NCBI GenBank assembly: GCA_963556145.1 | Contig: OY744470.1 | Span: 806,001-870,000 of the forward strand | Direction of reading: 5' to 3' | From: Hygrocybe punicea | Lineage: Eukaryota; Basidiomycota; Agaricomycetes; Agaricales; Hygrophoraceae | DNA: 64,000 bases | Shown here: one piece after another, positions 33,830-44,653 of the stretch | Numbering within the stretch: position 1 is the first letter of the stretch | How the letters are laid out: the number at the start of each line of letters is the position of its first letter | Notes under the pieces: generated by a model | What the model saw: only the letters and a program-made list of their open reading frames with translations | Databases searched by the model: none | Told to the model about the DNA's origin: nothing | Translations under genes and position numbers: made by a program

Positions 33830-33960
33830 GTCCAAATTAGTGTTGCCACGGCTCGGTCCGAAACCGTTAGCCGTTGGAGCCGGACCGATAATTAGCCAAG
33901 CCGAGCCGTTCACTCGGCTAACGGTTAAACCTCGGCTTAGCAACGGCTAGCCGTTATTAG
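33830..33960. repeat. Left end: TSD, TIR and subterminal repeats
   Basis: TSD GTCCAAAT at 33,830-33,837, 23-bp TIR at 33,838-33,860, then several CCGTTAGCCGTT / CGGCTAACGGTT repeats to about 33,967. Confidence 0.9.
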
Positions 33961-34205
33961 CCGTTACCAAATATCCAAATTAGGAAATTTAGGTTTCCAG
34001 CCTGTTTGCTGGCTTCAAATAACCCCTCTGCTGCCTCCCACACCTCACGAACATGTATGGACGCATTTCGCGAGGTTTTCAAGTGTTGATAACCGGTATG
34101 TGCACTTCTTTTTGCATATCTCCATGTAAACCACCTATGTACATGCATGTGAAAAAAATGAAATATACCTACTTACATATGCACCTTCCGAGGCTCCTGT
34201 GAAAG

Positions 34206-34520
34206 GGGAACACCCCGTGAATGCCGCGCACACGTCAATTGACGTGGCCATATATATTCGCAAGGTGGGCTGGGCAGCAGGGAGAGGGGCAGACTCGTCC
34301 TCAGTTGCTCCTGCCCTGTCCATCGTCATTGGCCTCGTCAGCTGTCATCGTCGTTATGGTCCTTGTGTTCACCTCGCGAATGCCGTGCACATGTCAATTG
34401 ACACGGCCGTACCCATTCGCGAGGTGGTGGTTGGCTCGGGGAGGCAGTGGGGCAGGGCTACAGGTAGAGGGTGGGGACTTCTCGTCTTCGTTCCCCCTCA
34501 CTGTTGCTCTTGCCCCATCC
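34206..34520 (+). repeat. Two imperfect GC-rich units of about 160 bp inside the element
   Basis: GAATGCCGCGCACACGTCAA at about 34,218 is echoed by GAATGCCGTGCACATGTCAA at about 34,379. Both are followed by TTGAC, CGGCC/TGGCC, ATTCGC and a GGCAG...GGGGCAG run. The origin is unknown. Confidence 0.6.
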
Positions 34521-34689
34521 ATCCTGGGTTGTCGCCATTTCCCGTTGACGTCGATGTCGCCATCATTGTTGCCCGCCCGGTCATAGTCGTGGTTGCTGTT
34601 AGTACAAGTCGGATGGTGATGGACTGGGCACTCACCTGTCGTCGCGCTGGATCTCACCAGGGCACAGTTGCCATAGAAGCCCCACTAGG

Positions 34690-37600
34690 CAGTGCAGCGA
34701 CAGAGCGAGTCGTCCATGCCAATGCCGCAAGACACCCCGCAGAAATGGCTCTGCATCGTCGTGCAGATTGAATCGGTCTTGCTCCCCTTGCGGCGCAGTC
34801 GGGGAGTCTGTAGGCAGAACGGCACGTGAAAAATGCAGGTCGAAAGAGCCACCGGATGGAGACAACTGGTCTGTGCAGGTTATGGACACCATGTAGTCCT
34901 GCAACCACAGAATCGGTGAGAAAGACAAGGCGTGACAAGAAAGCGTGCATACAGCAGCATAAGCAAATTCCACAGTCTGCAAATCAAAAGAAAGGAGCCG
35001 AACGTCACCTCATTCCTTATCTTTCCCCATTTGAGCAACTGCGAACTGGATATCAGAACCTAATCAAGTTTGTCACGACCACAAAAATACCCTCCCTCCC
35101 GAGCGATTACGACCACCTTCGACACTCGCGCCCACTCCTCCAAGAACTCGTCAACGCACGTGTCCACTTCTTCTGAAAGGAACGAGACAACAGCCTCGGT
35201 CGTGTCATATATTATCCGCTTCGATGGCCGTATAATGGCACTTGTTCCTGCCGTCTTCCCCATCGGCTGCTGCACATACTTCAATTTCGTATAGGTCACC
35301 ACCTACAGAAGCACTTAGTGAGCCACCAGCACAGAAATCCATGGAATAATACCTACCTTCACCTTCTTGTCAGATCACCAATTTAGCGGGATGACACGGA
35401 TGTTGGACATTGCTGCCTGTACGCAACACGTGCGCTGGAGAGGTAAGGCACGTGGTGTCTGGAGATAAAGATAAGGCTAGACTCACCAACAGTATGCATA
35501 CAGCTCCTGCAAGACTTGAGTCTCCAGATTAAAACTAGTCGTCGCTCAGTCATCAGTCACAAAATGCACCCTATGTACACACCTGCCCGGATTAAACATC
35601 TTTCGCCCCATTTCCATTGCCCCATCATGCTCACCCTCCTTCTTCCTCTTCAACCCGGCACCAGGCACCAGAGGTTCGCCTAGGTCCGTTCGAGCCACAA
35701 AAGAAATGTCTTCACCATGGATACGTCCCAAATCCAGCCACGCAATATCTTCCATGACCATATTGTTGTACATGCTTTTGGGAACAACGCTGACCGAGAT
35801 GAGTGCATATCGGAACTCATCATCTGTGATCACGAGCACCAAGTAGTGTTTGAGAAAGTTAGTGAGCTGGATGTACACAGTTCCACGTGCTGTCGGTCCC
35901 AGCTGCATCAGTTCTATAAGAAGGGATACATGACATTAACAGAGCCTCGAAGACAGCGAACAGCACGAACGTTCTTTGGAAAAGTTACGATGTCGGAAGC
36001 TTCGTAGACTGAGGTAGTGAGCCTTTTGTTGCGCAAGGCCCGCAATAGTCTGCAACCAACGTAAAAAAGAAGCAACCACGGGTAAAATAGTGGTTGACCC
36101 ACGTTCAGTCGCAGTCCCACGAGCGCATCTAACAACACTGCGGGATTTTCGATGAGCTTCTCAGATATTGCGGCAAAACGTGGCCCCCATCCCGCCGCTG
36201 CGAGGTCACCCGTGTCTCTCAAGTTGAGATGACCGGTTCTGGGGTCGACGGTGACAATCACTAGCTCATCGCCACATAAATGCACCCGAAGTGCAGGCAT
36301 CCGCTCTGCCAAGACAGTGAGCTGAATATCCTGGTATTCAGGTGGAAAAAAAACCACGACGGACCGTCTACGACCAAAGCAACCTCGCCTGGTATTGAAA
36401 AAACTGTACGTTTGGCACCACGCTGGAGCTGGTACTGAAACACCTTCAAGATAGCTGTTGTATGCTTCTCAATGACTTTGCGCAACAGTGAATCAAAATC
36501 TAGGTCGTTTGCATCCTGTTTGGATCGTTAGCATACAAAGTGGCGACATCACGCATAGCTCACTATAATTAACTCGCCGGGAGCCATCGCAGAATCCTCG
36601 GCAGAGAAGACAACACCCAATGCACCTTTTGTAGGTTCCCATCGAACCTCGAACTTCAGCCCCTCGACTTCGTCGGACAGTCGTCCCGTCCCGAGCTTAG
36701 CCTTTTGCTGCAGTTTGGCAAGAATACGTGCTTTTGAAGACCGTGCCGGTCCGCCGCCTGCTTGAGGTGGCACCTGCGCTTCGATGATGGATATTGTGAG
36801 CGTCCCGCCCAGTGTGGGTAACTTCAATCTGCTAGATGGTGGTTGTGGGCGCCCGGGTACAGTTGGGGGCGGTTGATGACTAAATTGATGGTCGAACGTC
36901 AGTAGGCGGATGATGATGTACCGAAACAGCATGGACATCCAATACGAGGCTGTTAGCGTTTTGCGGTTGTTGGTCATTTCGATTTTCAGATAATCCGCCC
37001 ACCCAAGGGAGCGCATTCTCTGAGCCTGCAGGAAGATTATTGGCACCATGCAACGTCCGAGTCGGGTTACACATACTTGGTACCACAAGATCTCCAATTG
37101 ATAAGATAAACACATTATTTCTGTTGTATGTTAGAAGCATTGCAGTCACTTGATAGAGGGCACGTACGAAGAAAGTTGTATAGCCGAACAAGAGGTGTAT
37201 CTACCAGGCTATCAGGTAACTGTGGTCTCGGCGGGATCTCAATTCCAGGGGGAGGCACATCGTCTGGCGGTAATGGAAGGTAAAACACAAGCCTTGCGTC
37301 TGCTTCATCAGTGATATGGCGTTTCATGAGGCTTGTTGGCTCCCGAGGAAATTCTACTGCGTCAATTGGCCTATGGGTGACAACAACCTGTGACTTCGTG
37401 CGTACCCTGCATGCCAGTCATATCCCCTCCGATACTGATGAAAAATTCGACATGAACAAAAAACCAACCATCGTCCTTCCGTGCACCTCGAAGACACAGC
37501 GAAACTTCAAATAACTTTGGGACGGTGAAGTAAACTCGACCGTTTGCTATATCCTTAATGTCAATGCTGTCGGGAGACTACAGAAGTGTGCGATTACCAA

Positions 37601-38900
37601 TCCGATGCCGAGACATTTCAACGGGGATAATCTCTGACATGCAAAGTCGGTATCGGATAACGCCCTCCATGTCCTTTAAGGTCTGGTCCACCTCTTTGTT
37701 TGTCAATGGTGCTGGGGATATGATCAATTTCTAGTGAATATGGATGAGCTCATGAAATGGAATCCAATGAGGGAATGATACCTTGATCCTGGTAGGCAGT
37801 CTCCGATATGAACCAGTTGTTAAGACATCCAAAGACGTCAGTAAGTCGTGGTTGCGGAGTCTAAGTATATTGGTCATGGTGTGAAGGGGCGTCAAACAAG
37901 GTAGCAACAACCTACCTGGATGGATCCAAACTTTGCTTTGCGAAAGAAAGGGCGGTGATGGCATCCTCAAATTGTTGATTTTGATTCATAAGAAACGCAG
38001 TTATGTTCTGTGCTGAACCCATGAGTTCACGATAAAGTACACATAGAGTCCTGCTGATGAATGCACCATGCATTTTTGAACAGTGTCCGCGTCCCGCGCC
38101 CACTTCGCCACTGCGTACAACTTGACAACTTGTTTTTTCGTCTTGACCACCCAGTCAGCTAAAGTACGTTTGCGAGTACTGTCCGACATATTTGGCATGC
38201 TGTGAAGGATCCATGTACATCAGATTGTGCAAATTATCAGTACACACACCATAAAAACGAACGTTTCCGCCAGCTCGCACAGCTCTGCATATATAGCCTG
38301 CACAACTGGCGAAAGCACGTCACCGAGCGGCACCTGACCATCATAAACCATAGGAAGTTCACGCTCGAGATCCTCGCCAGTGGGTTCATGGATGCCATTA
38401 TTGAGCCCACCGTTCAACATGGCGGCGGAAGTTGTCTTTTCAAGTCCAGTGGCATCCAACGTGATGCCGTTAGGTTTCGAGTGCTCTGGAGAGATACATC
38501 GGCAGGTATCTGGGGAAAAAATACGTAGCTAGACAGATCTTTGTTAGTAAAAGTAACGAAAAAAAACCTTACCGATGCAGCAGAGATGGGTGCACGACCC
38601 TCCGCTACATCTGGGACTGGCACGCGTGGCTTGTCGTCGCTGCTGGCACTGCTGTTGCCGTCGTTGCCACTGCCGCTGTTCTGTTGCCGTAACCGGGGTC
38701 ATTGGTCGTTGCTGCTGCTGTCTGGGCTGCTGTTGCCTCGAGATCATTTGTGCTGTAATCCAAAATAAGTTGGTAGTAATATAAAAAAAACAGACATAAC
38801 GGGAGTGTCCGCTGCTTCTGTTGCCGCTTCATTCGCCCCTCTGCTGGTCGCCGTTGGGGTGCTGTGGCAGTGTGGCCTTTGTTTGGGGTCCGCCGGCGTT
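34690..38900 (-). pseudogene. MED14: Captured Mediator subunit 14 (MED14/Rgr1) copy, decayed
   Basis: MED14 is the scaffold subunit of the Mediator coactivator complex. Reading down the minus strand in exon order: ELPMVYDGQVPLGDVLSPVV (about 38,350), MSDSTRKRTLADWVVKTKKQ, NITAFLMNQNQQFEDAI, RNHDLLTSLDVLTTGSYRRL, RGARKDDGWFFVHVEF (about 37,480), KRHITDEADARLVFYLPLP, LQQKAKLGTGRLSDEVEGLK, NLRDTGDLAAAGWGPRFAAI (about 36,200), MVMEDIAWLDLGRIHGEDIS, RIIYDTTEAVVSFLSEEVD and VSITCTDQLSPSGGSFDL (about 34,880). Introns are retained, so capture was at the DNA level. Lesions: about 80-100 residues missing between CARVAY and MSNIRVIPL, TGA replacing a conserved Trp at 35,377-35,375 and another at 35,012-35,010, and the C-terminus cut near 34,690. 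The N-terminal low-complexity exons reach about 38,900. Confidence 0.85.
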
Positions 38901-39329
38901 GTCGCGAGCTGGTGTGTGAGATTGGTGGTGAGATTCGACCTTGACAGTCACTGCGGAAGTCCTAAAATAGCACGATCAGGATAGCACCAGAGTATAACTT
39001 GTAACCGAACATAGCACGAGTCAATATATGAGCTTGATCGTAATTGAAAGAGGTTGTGGAACGGCGCCCTGCACGTAGTGTCTCTGGATCTGGATAACAT
39101 ACACAGTCTGTGTCTTGCGAGTTGCTTGAGTAGTAAGCCTTTCTCCGAGGACATTTGCTAAGAACAATCCAGAGTTGGGATTTCCGACTTCTCTAGTGCA
39201 TCAGATGCCAGGGTATATAGCACATCCAGATATAGATTACATCCAAATATAATATTATTGGTCGCCTGGTCCTCCAGCGTGCCTACCGCGTTCCCCCCCC
39301 TTTCTGGTCCCCATCGCCCCCGCACGATC

Positions 39330-40265
39330 CCATGTCGTTCCCAAGGGGATGGCACCGTCCTACGCTGCCACTCATGCCCATCGGAATGGCCAATACGACC
39401 GCTAACATGCCAGCATTGCATAGTCCTCTCTCAGCTTCGTCCCCGTCAATGCCGTCTGAATACTCGATTTCTTCGATGGTAACACCTAGCTTGCCTTCTC
39501 GTAGTCTCTCGCAAACACCATCATTGCGTCCTGACGATGAATATGTGAGTTGAAGTCAATTAGGACGAATAATACCAAAATAATACCACTCACTGAATTT
39601 CAGTCGATGCAGCGGTACCACGACAACCGAATGCCTTCGATGGACGCTGGACAAGCATATCATCAATCACAATCGTCGCGCGATCGAAATACCGTACCTC
39701 ATCTGCAACACCACCCAGAATATCATCAGCCCATCCTGATGTCCTATCCAGGAATGCATGGACACCCAAGTGAAGAGCAACAGGATGGTAATTGTCTGGG
39801 ACTGCTGGGTTTACCATCTGGACACACACCTTCACGAAACATATCACGAACACAAGATCAGTATAATTCCGATCCATTCCTTAGCACAAATCAAAATCAC
39901 ACACAACACCACTCTATCTCTCGGCTACCCCAAGTGGATCATAGCGCCCGTATCGATGTTCTCGCTACTGCTTGTGAGAACTTACTCAAAGAAGTGCACG
40001 ATCTGCGTGAATCAAATACAACCGTCAACACAAGACTTGACGAATTAGAAGAAGCCTTTCAGACCTTCAAAGAAACTCACGCGAATCAAACGAAGGCCTC
40101 AAAACCCAACTCCAAGAATATTTCGAATCAACACCGAGAAGTTAAAGTAAGTTTGCAATTATCTAACGATGTATCCTTGACTCACCGTATCATCCAGGAA
40201 CTCGTCCACAGCATGTTTTGGAACCTCTGCGACATTGACCAAACCAAGAATGAAAAGGTAAGACG
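39330..40265 (+). pseudogene. Captured 5' part of a coiled-coil protein gene
   Basis: Gln/His/Ser-rich N-terminal frames (39,332-39,550 and 39,604-40,146) lead into a coiled coil, SARIDVLATACENLLKEVHD...TRLDELEEAFQTFKE. A GTAAGT donor and a further exon, ELVHSMFWNLCDIDQTKNEK, follow with donor GTAAGA at about 40,259. I recall this LVH-x(2)-F-x(2)-L-C-x-I-D block from uncharacterised mushroom proteins that continue for several hundred residues. Here the gene stops at a junction with the oppositely oriented fragment, so only the 5' part was captured. Confidence 0.5.
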
Positions 40266-41188
40266 TGAACTGGGATATCAAGGGAAAGGGCACGGTTCGC
40301 AGAGGTAAGCGTGATGAATGGTAGAGCAATCCGGGGATTTAAGAAATAGAGGATACATGCTATAATGGCGAGCGTGGCCTGGCAAGCAGCTCGGGGGAGA
40401 TGAAATTGGAGGTGGAGCCACGTTACAAGGGCGTATATGACCTGTAAATGAGGCGGTTGCCCCGACAGATCAACAGGCATGGCGTTGGGTACTTCACCAG
40501 GGGCAAATGGATCAGGGCTATCCTCATTGATACCAGGTTGTCCTTCAGATTCATCGTTGTCACCCTCGCTGTCATCAGAATGATCCTGATGGGGTTCCGG
40601 GTCACCATCAAAGTCCGGCATATCAGATTCCTCGTCGCTATCAGTGAATGGATCAGTGTGTTGATTGGCCATCTCGGCCTCCAATAACCCGTAGAACTCA
40701 TGGTCCAGATTGTCTTGTAAATTATCTGGAAGCAAATGAGCATATTGCCGAGTAAGTGGCTGGGAGTTCATCTGTGCGGCAGAATTGTAAGCAACATGAT
40801 AGTCGACAAAGTTTGTGAGGGCACGAGGGTCATGAATATTTGGCCCAAGGTTCGGGAGAGTAGCTCCAAAGGTCATTATATCGAGATCTTCGCCAGTCAA
40901 GGTCCCATGGTCCAACATTTCTTGTTCAACGGCTTCCAGCGATGTCCTGGCTGGTATCTCGAATTCTGGGGCGGGGAAGATGGGGTTAGCATGTGTGAGG
41001 TGGGGGAAATTTCGAGCGATGCTGGTGGAAGCCTGCTGGCTGCGGGGTATTATCTTACGAAGTCTTCCACCTGTATTACTATGGTTGGAATTTAGTGTTT
41101 TAATTCGATTTTGAACTCGTTCGTGTTGCCGTTTGACATCCGCAGAAACGATAGATCCACCACAGTTGGCGCAGAAACAGGGCGGCAT
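40266..41188 (-). pseudogene. Captured N-terminal part of a transposase-associated gene
   Basis: Starts MPPCFCANCGGSIVSADVKR, a putative zinc-binding Cys motif. A disordered acidic stretch follows, then HLQVIYALVTWLHLQFHLPR and RIALPFITLTSANRALSLD. That last block is typical of the N-terminal region of large Agaricomycete transposase-like proteins, which go on to a Cys-rich segment and a DDE core. Here the match stops near 40,266 at the junction with the + strand fragment. The family assignment is from memory of the motif. Confidence 0.5.
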
Positions 41189-41401
41189 GGCGGGGGGAAG
41201 ATCAGCATGGTTGCTAACATGGAGCTATTAAGTAACCTAACCTCAAAGCTTAAGCTTGTTTTAACTCAAAGATAGCAACCGCTTTTGATCAAACGTTCGA
41301 GGGTTCGTGGGATCAAGCGAATATATTTCTACACATGAATGATTACAGGGACAGCAAGCTGAGAATAGTACAAGCATGGGAAGAAACGAAAGATGACCTA
41401 A

Positions 41402-42310
41402 CTAGCCTATTCTGCGGCACTTGCTTCTAGGAACGTCTATGATTTCTTTTAAAACATGATCACGGTTGAACGTAGAACGGTAGGCCTTGCGTTTTTCGAG
41501 CCAGGTAGCGTATTTTTCCTTGTCAGGAACCTATAAACACGTTAGAAGACGTGTGCTTTGAGAGGAAGGAAAACACACATGTGGAACACCTTCCTTGGAG
41601 AGTTTGCGTTTCTCGAGGAGCCAAATAGCAAATTCCTTTGAGTGTTCATCCAAATCCTCATTCTGGATGACTTCAGAAAGATATTGCGTATCTTGAGATT
41701 CGGTTTTGCTTGTAATCGATGACTTGCTTGGTGAGTTAATGTCAACGGCAGATTCTTTCGGAGATTGGTCTTGAAGGTTCTCCGGGTTGTGATCGATGTT
41801 AACGAAAGTCCATTCTGCATCGTAATAACTAAACATGTAGGGGAGGGTCAGACCGTTCAAAAGATCTAGACCGTTCAAAATACTACTCACCGATTCTGCA
41901 TAAGATTGTCCATCAATTCATGGTCAGATGGAGTGAAAAAACCAAGGTCATCGTCTGCCGGATGGGGTGCAGGCGGTTTTACAACCAAGATCTACTTCGT
42001 ATTAAAGAAATCAGTACATCAAACAGAAGGGAAAAACCTACAAGTGGCCCTGATGCCATCGGTGGTATAACTAAATGCTCAATCTCTTCCAACGGCCCCA
42101 GCACTTGGATGGTGATAACGTTTCGTTTGGTGTTGACGAGGCGGACAGCCATGAGAGCCTAAGTTTGGTTGGGAATCAGGCAGACGAGCGGTGAGCAAGC
42201 TGGACATTGAGCTAGAGGCTGTCTTCATCGTCGAGAGGTCGGGACACGTCAAATTGCCATGAGCCCGACTTATGGAGTTGTAGGATGTCATGATGTCGGA
42301 AGAGGATATG
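41402..42310 (-). CDS. Small hypothetical gene inside the hAT-like element
   Basis: Spliced reading: MAVRLVNTKRNVITIQVLGP (start about 42,152), EEIEHLVIPPMASGPLV, VVKPPAPHPADDDLGFFTPS, DYDAEWTFVNIDHNPENLQD, KEFAIWLLEKRKLSKEGVPH, and finally PDKEKYATWLEKRKAYRSTF, ending SKCRRIG-stop at 41,402. Introns have GTGTGT/GTGAGT donors and CAG/TAG acceptors. No domain is recognised; repeated W-L-E-K-R-K motifs suggest a small charged protein. It is the only apparently intact frame set in the element. It may be a captured host gene or an element gene. Confidence 0.4.
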
Positions 42311-42534
42311 GATATCAACTATCGGAGCTAACCTGACATCCAGATCACACATATATCGATAAACTAGCTCAATTTCATGATAGGCTACTAATCAGGCTGT
42401 TCTACTTCAAGAGATACCTTATCGCGAACACCTTCTCTCGCTAGAGTCTCAAGCCCCATCTGAAGATCCTCAGGATATTTTGGGGTTTCCGCAGTGAGTG
42501 GTCGCTAGGCACTCTGCTATTTATTTCCTTTTTT

Positions 42535-42661
42535 GGACGGCTAGCCGCGGTTTAGCCGTTGCCACAACGGTCCGGTCCGGCTAACAACCCATATATGGGT
42601 TAGCCGTTGTTAGCCGTAGCCGAGCCGAGCCGGACCGAGCCGTGGCAACACTAGTCCAAAT
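42535..42661. repeat. Right end: subterminal repeats, TIR and TSD
   Basis: GGCTAGCCGCGGTTTAGCCG and TTAGCCGTTGTTAGCCG-type repeats, then the TIR at 42,631-42,653 and the TSD GTCCAAAT at 42,654-42,661. Confidence 0.9.
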
Positions 42662-42945
42662 ACACCAGTGAAGTCCCCCTTTGTCATCTTTCTTTTGTTC
42701 TGCTCTTCGAACTCATGAACAAGTTGCTTCCAGATTTCCTTCATCCGGGCAAAGCATACAACATCCAAGCCCTGGAGGGCGTGAGTACAATGGGGTGGGT
42801 ATCCCAGGATGACAATATTGTGGCCCTCCGCAAACTGCAGCAACTCGGGGGTGTGATGGGAGTTGTGGCCATCAAGCAGCAGGACACGCGTTCGGCCTGA
42901 TAGTAGTAGCTCTTGGTATGTGTCGTTAGTTACATGCTTTGTAGT
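42654..42945 (-). pseudogene. Pogo-like DDE transposase, upstream part
   Basis: Reads RVLLLDGHNSHHTPELLQF, then NIVILGYPPHCTHALQGLDV and KMTKGDFTGVFG up to the insertion. This is the DDE_1 segment with the second catalytic Asp (LLLDGH) and the GYPPHCTHALQ block of pogo/Jerky transposases. Everything further 5' is missing: conservation ends near 42,945. The original copy was thus already 5'-truncated. Confidence 0.8.
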
Positions 42946-43676
42946 TACTGCCCCCCTCTCAAAAATATATCGCCGTTTTCGATCCCCCCAATAAACTGAA
43001 AGCTCAGAATGAAATTGAAAAGCACACGGTGCTTTTATGAAAGATGTACTGCTTATTTGAGCTTTTATTGTCTTAGCTTTTAGCTTTTCATGCTTTTCAT
43101 GCTTAAAAAAGCTGAATAAGCTCCCAAAAGCAGATTTGTAAAACTACACCACAAACACGGTTCAGGGTTCGCTGAGCCATTTGCCAGATAAGGTTTCACA
43201 ATCCCAGCTCAGACGATCATTGATGGCCAATTTGGCGCCGGGCTGGGCTTGTCGAAGAAGCCTGATGGAAGCTTAGCGAATGGCCCTCCTTGAAACATTT
43301 ATTTTAATGGTCATATAAATGCCATCGCAAGATCATCAAAGTATAAATATAGCGATGAGCCAAGGCAAGTTGCAGAACATCGAGAAGACATTGGTTGTCA
43401 GGGCTATAAGCGACTTGGAATGCGAAGGTTTTTCCAGGGCTCACACCAAGGTTTTTCCAGGGTTCGTGCTAAGGTTTTTCCAGCACACCGGAAGAATAAA
43501 ATAGTGTCGGGAAATCAACCGAATAAATATACAATATTTTCATCCATGGCTTTGCGACATGCGACATGAATCATGGTATATGGTATATTGTACTCTACAA
43601 ACACTACGTACTTTAACACACCCCGTATAAAGTGCTATCAAAAGATATAAACAAAAAAAAGGATGTTTGTAATGGC
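42946..43676. other. Intergenic, AT-rich, no gene seen
   Basis: Contains a cluster of AGCTTTT/AAAAGCT words around 43,010-43,130 that can pair with each other (possible decayed MITE) and two GGTTTTTCCAGG direct repeats at about 43,425-43,475. Confidence 0.4.
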
Positions 43677-44578
43677 TTACAGAGTCGCCAACAAGTGTTG
43701 AAATTTAGCCCAGATCCCAGCAAGAATGCGCTGCTCCTCAACAGCAGAAAATACAGGTTCATCATCGTCGTTGTCATCATAGAGGCCATCATCAACATTG
43801 GAGTGAGCCTGCTCCATCCATGACTGTATAAATTGACCTTTGATCGCAATCTTCGGATTCCACTTTCGCCAGTCACCGAACGGGAATGATGGATGCGCAG
43901 CTGTAAAGCTCATCCAAAATGCTTCAGAACCCCAAAGCCACTCAGGCGAGTCTCGATCGACAACAACACCGATGAGCCATTCTTCAATTGCAACCGAGAG
44001 TGTGGCCCAGCTGGAAGTACAGAGCGGATTGAAGGTTGCGTCAAGAGGAAGAAAAGTAATGGGGGGACGCTACCCAAATCTGAAGGTGAAAACAATATTG
44101 AAACTTCAGTGGAAAAAATGTACTTCAATTTGGAAGAGCTCCATGAGTTCAGCACAGCCCGAAATTTGGGGGTTGTTGACTGAGGCGTGTATGACAGGTA
44201 GAGTGAAATGACCATATTCTTCGGGAACTGATACGGAAATCTGCAATGGCTGCAAAATAACTGAATAAGCAACAAATTTTGTGACGAAAAGACTCATACA
44301 ATGGTGTGTTCGGCCAGGCTGGCAGGAAGGCTACCCAGGAATTTGACAGAAACAGAAAACGGAAGGAGGCCACAATGGGTTGAAGCCTTTTGAAGTGGAT
44401 CTGGGAACACAATAGAGGTGGTGATGTGGACATCGATGTGTTTCGAATCATGGAGTTGAAGAACAAACGGTGGAATCAACGAAGTCACATGTACACGCGA
44501 CTTGAGTCTCGTCAAGTCGACAATTGCAACAATGTCACGGTCCTGCTCCGACAAATTGGACAGGCGAAGTGAGTACAT
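43677..44578 (-). CDS. Conserved hypothetical partner of the transposase gene
   Basis: Four exons read cleanly. The first starts MYSLRLSNLSEQDRDIVAIV and ends AEHTI. The second is PLQISVSVPEEYGHFTLPVI to LMELFQIE. The third and fourth blocks run RPPITFLPLDATFNPLCTSS, IEEWLIGVVVDRDSPEWLWG, WMSFTAAHPSFPFGDWRKWN, ending FQHLLATL-stop. Donors GTATGA and GTACAT, acceptors GCAG and GTAG. Length is about 300 residues and it looks intact. I recall similar proteins from other mushroom genomes without a function. It is divergent from the transposase gene (start codons about 75 bp apart), so a shared promoter within one mobile element is plausible. Confidence 0.55.
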
Positions 44579-44653
44579 TAATTCTGTTGCTTTTAACTCT
44601 ACTTATTCTATTGGAAAATTTCAGTTTTCCAACGTCTTGCTGGCAATCTCGTA

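Larger units (their letters stand above)
33838..42653. mobile_element. 8,816-bp hAT-type element carrying captured gene sequence
   Basis: Bounded by perfect 23-bp inverted repeats starting TAGTGTTGCCACGG and flanked by an identical 8-bp direct repeat GTCCAAAT (33,830-33,837 and 42,654-42,661). An 8-bp duplication with this kind of terminus is the hallmark of hAT transposons. Both ends have subterminal AACGGCTAGCCGTT / TTAGCCGTT repeats, also typical of hAT. Removing the element and one duplicate rejoins the pogo gene to GVFGRAFLRAFTPETV. No hAT transposase or hATC dimerisation domain was found inside, so it is presumably non-autonomous. It holds a MED14 pseudogene, two gene fragments and a small gene. 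Confidence 0.9.

Noticed and set aside
38999..39016. CCGAACATAGCACGAG, resembling one arm of the dispersed palindrome
   Set aside because: Only one arm is present and no CTATGTTCGG-type partner follows; treated as chance.
33838..42653. An autonomous hAT transposon
   Set aside because: I saw no transposase catalytic region or C-terminal dimerisation domain within the boundaries.
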